This document shows positions 62,331 to 64,000 of a stretch of 64,000 bases of DNA, in pieces. Below the pieces are notes generated by a model, which searched no databases, had not been told where the DNA came from, and saw only the letters and a list, made by a program, of their open reading frames with translations. Position 1 is the stretch's first letter; every line of letters begins with the position of its first letter. Position numbers and translations under genes: made by a program. This DNA is from Amaranthus tricolor (Eukaryota; Streptophyta; Magnoliopsida; Caryophyllales; Amaranthaceae), in the NCBI RefSeq assembly GCF_026212465.1, contig NC_080058.1, positions 15,058,140-15,122,139 of the forward strand, given 5' to 3'.

Positions 62331-62952
62331 AAAAAGTGGATCTTAGATAGTGGATGCTCGAGATATATGAGTGGTAAAGTTTCTTTATTGTCTAAAATTA
62401 AAGAAAGATGCAATGGCTCGAACACCCTAGGAGACAAAGGTGAATGCAAAATTTTAGGTGTAAGCAAAGTTAGTAAGAATCCCTCTAAAACTATTGATAA
62501 TGTCTATTTAGTTGAAGTTATAAAATTTAATTTGCTAAGTGTGTCTCAACTATGTGATAAAGGTAATCACGTAATCTTTGATAAAGAAAATTTGTCGTTA
62601 AAAACCCTAACACCGGAGATACATTTATTACTGCCCTTAGACATGATAATGTTTATGCTTTGAATACTAACGAAATTGCAGCTCAAATTTCAAGTGCTTA
62701 AAGGCTATAACAGATGATCCAAAACTATGGCATAGACGTCTTGGTCACATCAACACTCACAGTCCATGCATGAATTGTTAAGTAAAGATCTAGTTAAGGG
62801 ACTTCCAACTCTTAACTAGAAACACAGTCCTACATGTGACGCATGCATTAGAGGTAAACAAGTAAGAAATTCATTTAAACCGAAGAAAATGGTAAGTACT
62901 TCAAGACCATGTGAACTTTTACACATTGATCTATGTGGTCCAATGCGTGTAC
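62331..62952 (+). pseudogene. Copia protease and pre-integrase region
   Basis: KKWILDSGCSRYMSG has the aspartic protease active-site DSG at 62346; GDKGECKILGVSKV, VYLVEVIKFNLLSVSQLC and NHVIFD follow as in Copia proteases. After a frameshift near 62640 come RHDNVYALNTNE, then LWHRRLGHIN and, in shifted frames, HELLSKDLVKGLP, CDACIRGKQVRNSF and CELLHIDLCGPMRV. H...H and C..C form the HHCC integrase zinc finger. Stops at about 62664, 62700 and 62818 show it is dead. Confidence 0.8.
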
Positions 62953-63223
62953 TGTAATACCCCAGATTTAGCTTGAAAAAGGATTGATAAACTACTCATA
63001 TCAACAAGGTGCACCTTCTTTTCTAGGGAGCCCATTTGCTAAGAACTCCACAGTTAAGCGTGCTTGGTGGGGAGCAATCTTAGGATGGGTGACCTCCTGG
63101 GATGTTTTCCCGGGTGCGTATGAGTGAGGCCAAAGTGCGCTAGAAAGACTTGTGTTGGTTTGTAGGGCTAGTCTACAGTCTTCATGAGTAGTCACCAGCG
63201 GTCCTAGGGGCCGGGGTGTTACA
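62953..63223 (+). mobile_element. Cassandra-type (5S-bearing) solo LTR, TSD TGTAC
   Basis: 271 bp, 'tgtaataccccag' to 'ccggggtgttaca', flanked by TGTAC on both sides (62948-62952, 63224-63228), with perfect inverted 'tgtaa.acccc' type ends. The middle is 5S rRNA-like. It interrupts the Copia frame between MRV and QSIRGK, so removing the LTR and one TSD restores the expected order. Cassandra is a known small non-autonomous LTR element (TRIM) whose LTR carries a 5S-like RNA gene. Confidence 0.9.
63007..63118 (+). ncRNA. 5S rRNA-like sequence in the LTR
   Basis: Resembles plant 5S rRNA across its internal promoter: 'gttaagcgtgcttgg' (63053-63067, A-box region) and 'aggatgggtgacctcctggg' (63082-63101, C-box region), with 'aagaactccacag' before them. 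The 5' part is much changed. Start and end are estimates. It may still bind Pol III factors; it is not a genomic 5S array gene. Confidence 0.8.
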
Positions 63224-63790
63224 TGTACAGAGCATACGAGGTAAATCTTATATTCTAGTTAAAGTTGATGATTATTCTAGATTTACGTGGGTTAATTTTT
63301 TGAAGGATAAAAGTGAAGCCTTGAAACCGTTCTCAAGACGTTGTAAAGAAATGCAAACTCAGTTGAATCTTCCAATAGTCTCGATTAGAAGTGATCATGG
63401 GAGATATTTGATCAACTAGGGTTTGACTCCTTTTGTAAAAAATATGGTATAACCAATAACTTTTCAGCTCCTAGGACACCCCAACAAAACGGCGTGGTTG
63501 AAAGAAAAAATCGAACTTTAGAGGAAATGGCTAGGACAATGCTTATAGAAAATGGATTAGCCAAACATTATTGGGCCGAGGCTGTTAAAACGGAAAATTG
63601 TGTCTTAAATAGGTGTCTCATTAGACCTATACTTAAGAAAATCTCCTACGAGTTATTTAAAGAAAGAAAACCAAACATAGCCTACCTTAGACCATTTGGT
63701 TGCAAATGTTTTATCCATAATAATGGTAAGGACAATCTAGGTAAATTTGATGTTAGAAGTGATGAAGGTTATTTCTTAGATACTCATTAA
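63224..63790 (+). pseudogene. Copia integrase core
   Basis: VDDYSRFTWVNFLKDKSEAL (63266 onward) contains the first catalytic Asp of the rve core; IRSDHGRYL (about 63388) has the second. FSAPRTPQQNGVVERKNRTL (about 63465) has the Glu of the DDE triad, followed by MLIENGLAKHYWAEAV, FGCKCFIHN and FDVRSDEGYFL. A TAG at 63417-63419 interrupts it after the second Asp, and a frameshift near 63780 moves the continuation. Confidence 0.85.
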
Positions 63791-64000
63791 ATAGCAAAGC
63801 TTATAGAGTTATAAATAAGCGTACAAGTATGGTTGAGGAAAGTATACATGTAGTATCTGATGACTCTGATAATGGAATATTAAGTGAAGGATTTAAAGAG
63901 TTAATTCTCAATAAACATTTTGATGATGCAAGTGATTATGAATTGGATGCCAATGATATTAATCAAGATAAAAAGAAAAACATGCAGGATACTATATAAA
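63778..64000 (+). pseudogene. Copia linker between IN and RT, incomplete
   Basis: In the frame after the shift: SLNSKAYRVINKRTSMVEES, IHVVSDDSDNG and an acidic stretch ending in DINQDKKKNMQD. The first part is the conserved integrase C-terminal region of Copia, the rest a variable linker. The window ends before RT. Confidence 0.75.

Larger units (their letters stand above)
62200..64000 (+). mobile_element. Copia element (PR to IN), runs off the window
   Basis: Protease, GAG-pre-integrase zinc finger and integrase core in Copia order, interrupted by a Cassandra-type LTR at 62953-63223. RT would lie beyond the right edge. The sequence family is like that of the RT fragments at 34.4 and 38.7 kb, though it is a separate copy. 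No LTR was identified at the left. Confidence 0.8.

Overview
This window looks like a repeat-dense stretch of a plant nuclear genome, most likely a eudicot. The evidence is the mix of element types: L1-type and RTE-type LINEs, CACTA elements with Ulp1-type second genes, a Helitron, hAT elements, a Mutator-like remnant, Copia and Gypsy retrotransposons, large solo LTRs and a 5S-carrying Cassandra-type LTR. Base composition is AT-rich, microsatellites are common, and the only two host-type gene remnants (a phytocyanin and a GRF zinc-finger protein) are plant families. The dispersed 'gagacggtctca'-type motif would fit Caryophyllales, but that is only an impression. I found no intact host gene; almost every coding trace has stops, frameshifts or missing parts.

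Layout from left to right. 1-1380: short repeats and a possible gene scrap. 1380-4130: minus-strand L1 LINE with a Copia gag-like piece between its two ORFs. 4434-5266: foldback built from inverted copies of a module that also occurs in a Gypsy LTR at 23.3 kb. 6173-12906: a (TAA)n array followed by two L1 LINEs in tandem. 14130-17420: minus-strand Helitron (Rep/N-terminal and PIF1-type helicase remnants). 18514-19975: non-autonomous hAT. 21970-23090: tandem array of about 210 bp units. 23144-27350: Athila/Tat-like Gypsy with LTR, tRNA-Asp-type PBS, gag and a protease lacking its catalytic Asp; RT and integrase are absent. 28040-34383: CACTA element with a TNP2-like transposase and a TNPA/Ulp1-like gene; its right end is clear and its left end is not found. 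This CACTA sits in a Copia RT gene, which is cut a second time by a 4.16 kb LTR-like insertion (34530-38689, TSD CCATT).

The right half holds a phytocyanin pseudogene (40380-40970, minus), a 3.27 kb solo LTR (41275-44542, TSD CATTA), a second CACTA of about 6.9 kb that keeps only the Ulp1-type gene (45031-51974), RTE LINE remnants (53.7-54.3 kb and 58.5-59.5 kb), a minus-strand LTR split by an 891 bp hAT-like element with an 8 bp TSD (55768-56658), a GRF zinc-finger pseudogene (58074-58475), a Mutator-like transposase C-terminus next to a 721 bp Copia-type LTR (59.9-61.2 kb), and a Copia element (62.2 kb to the end) carrying a 271 bp Cassandra-type solo LTR with a 5S rRNA-like core and TSD TGTAC.

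The genes do not act as one system. The window is best read as a record of nested insertions. Clear nesting events are CACTA into Copia, solo LTR into the same Copia, Cassandra LTR into another Copia, and hAT into an LTR. All domain names are from reading the translations by eye, without a database search.
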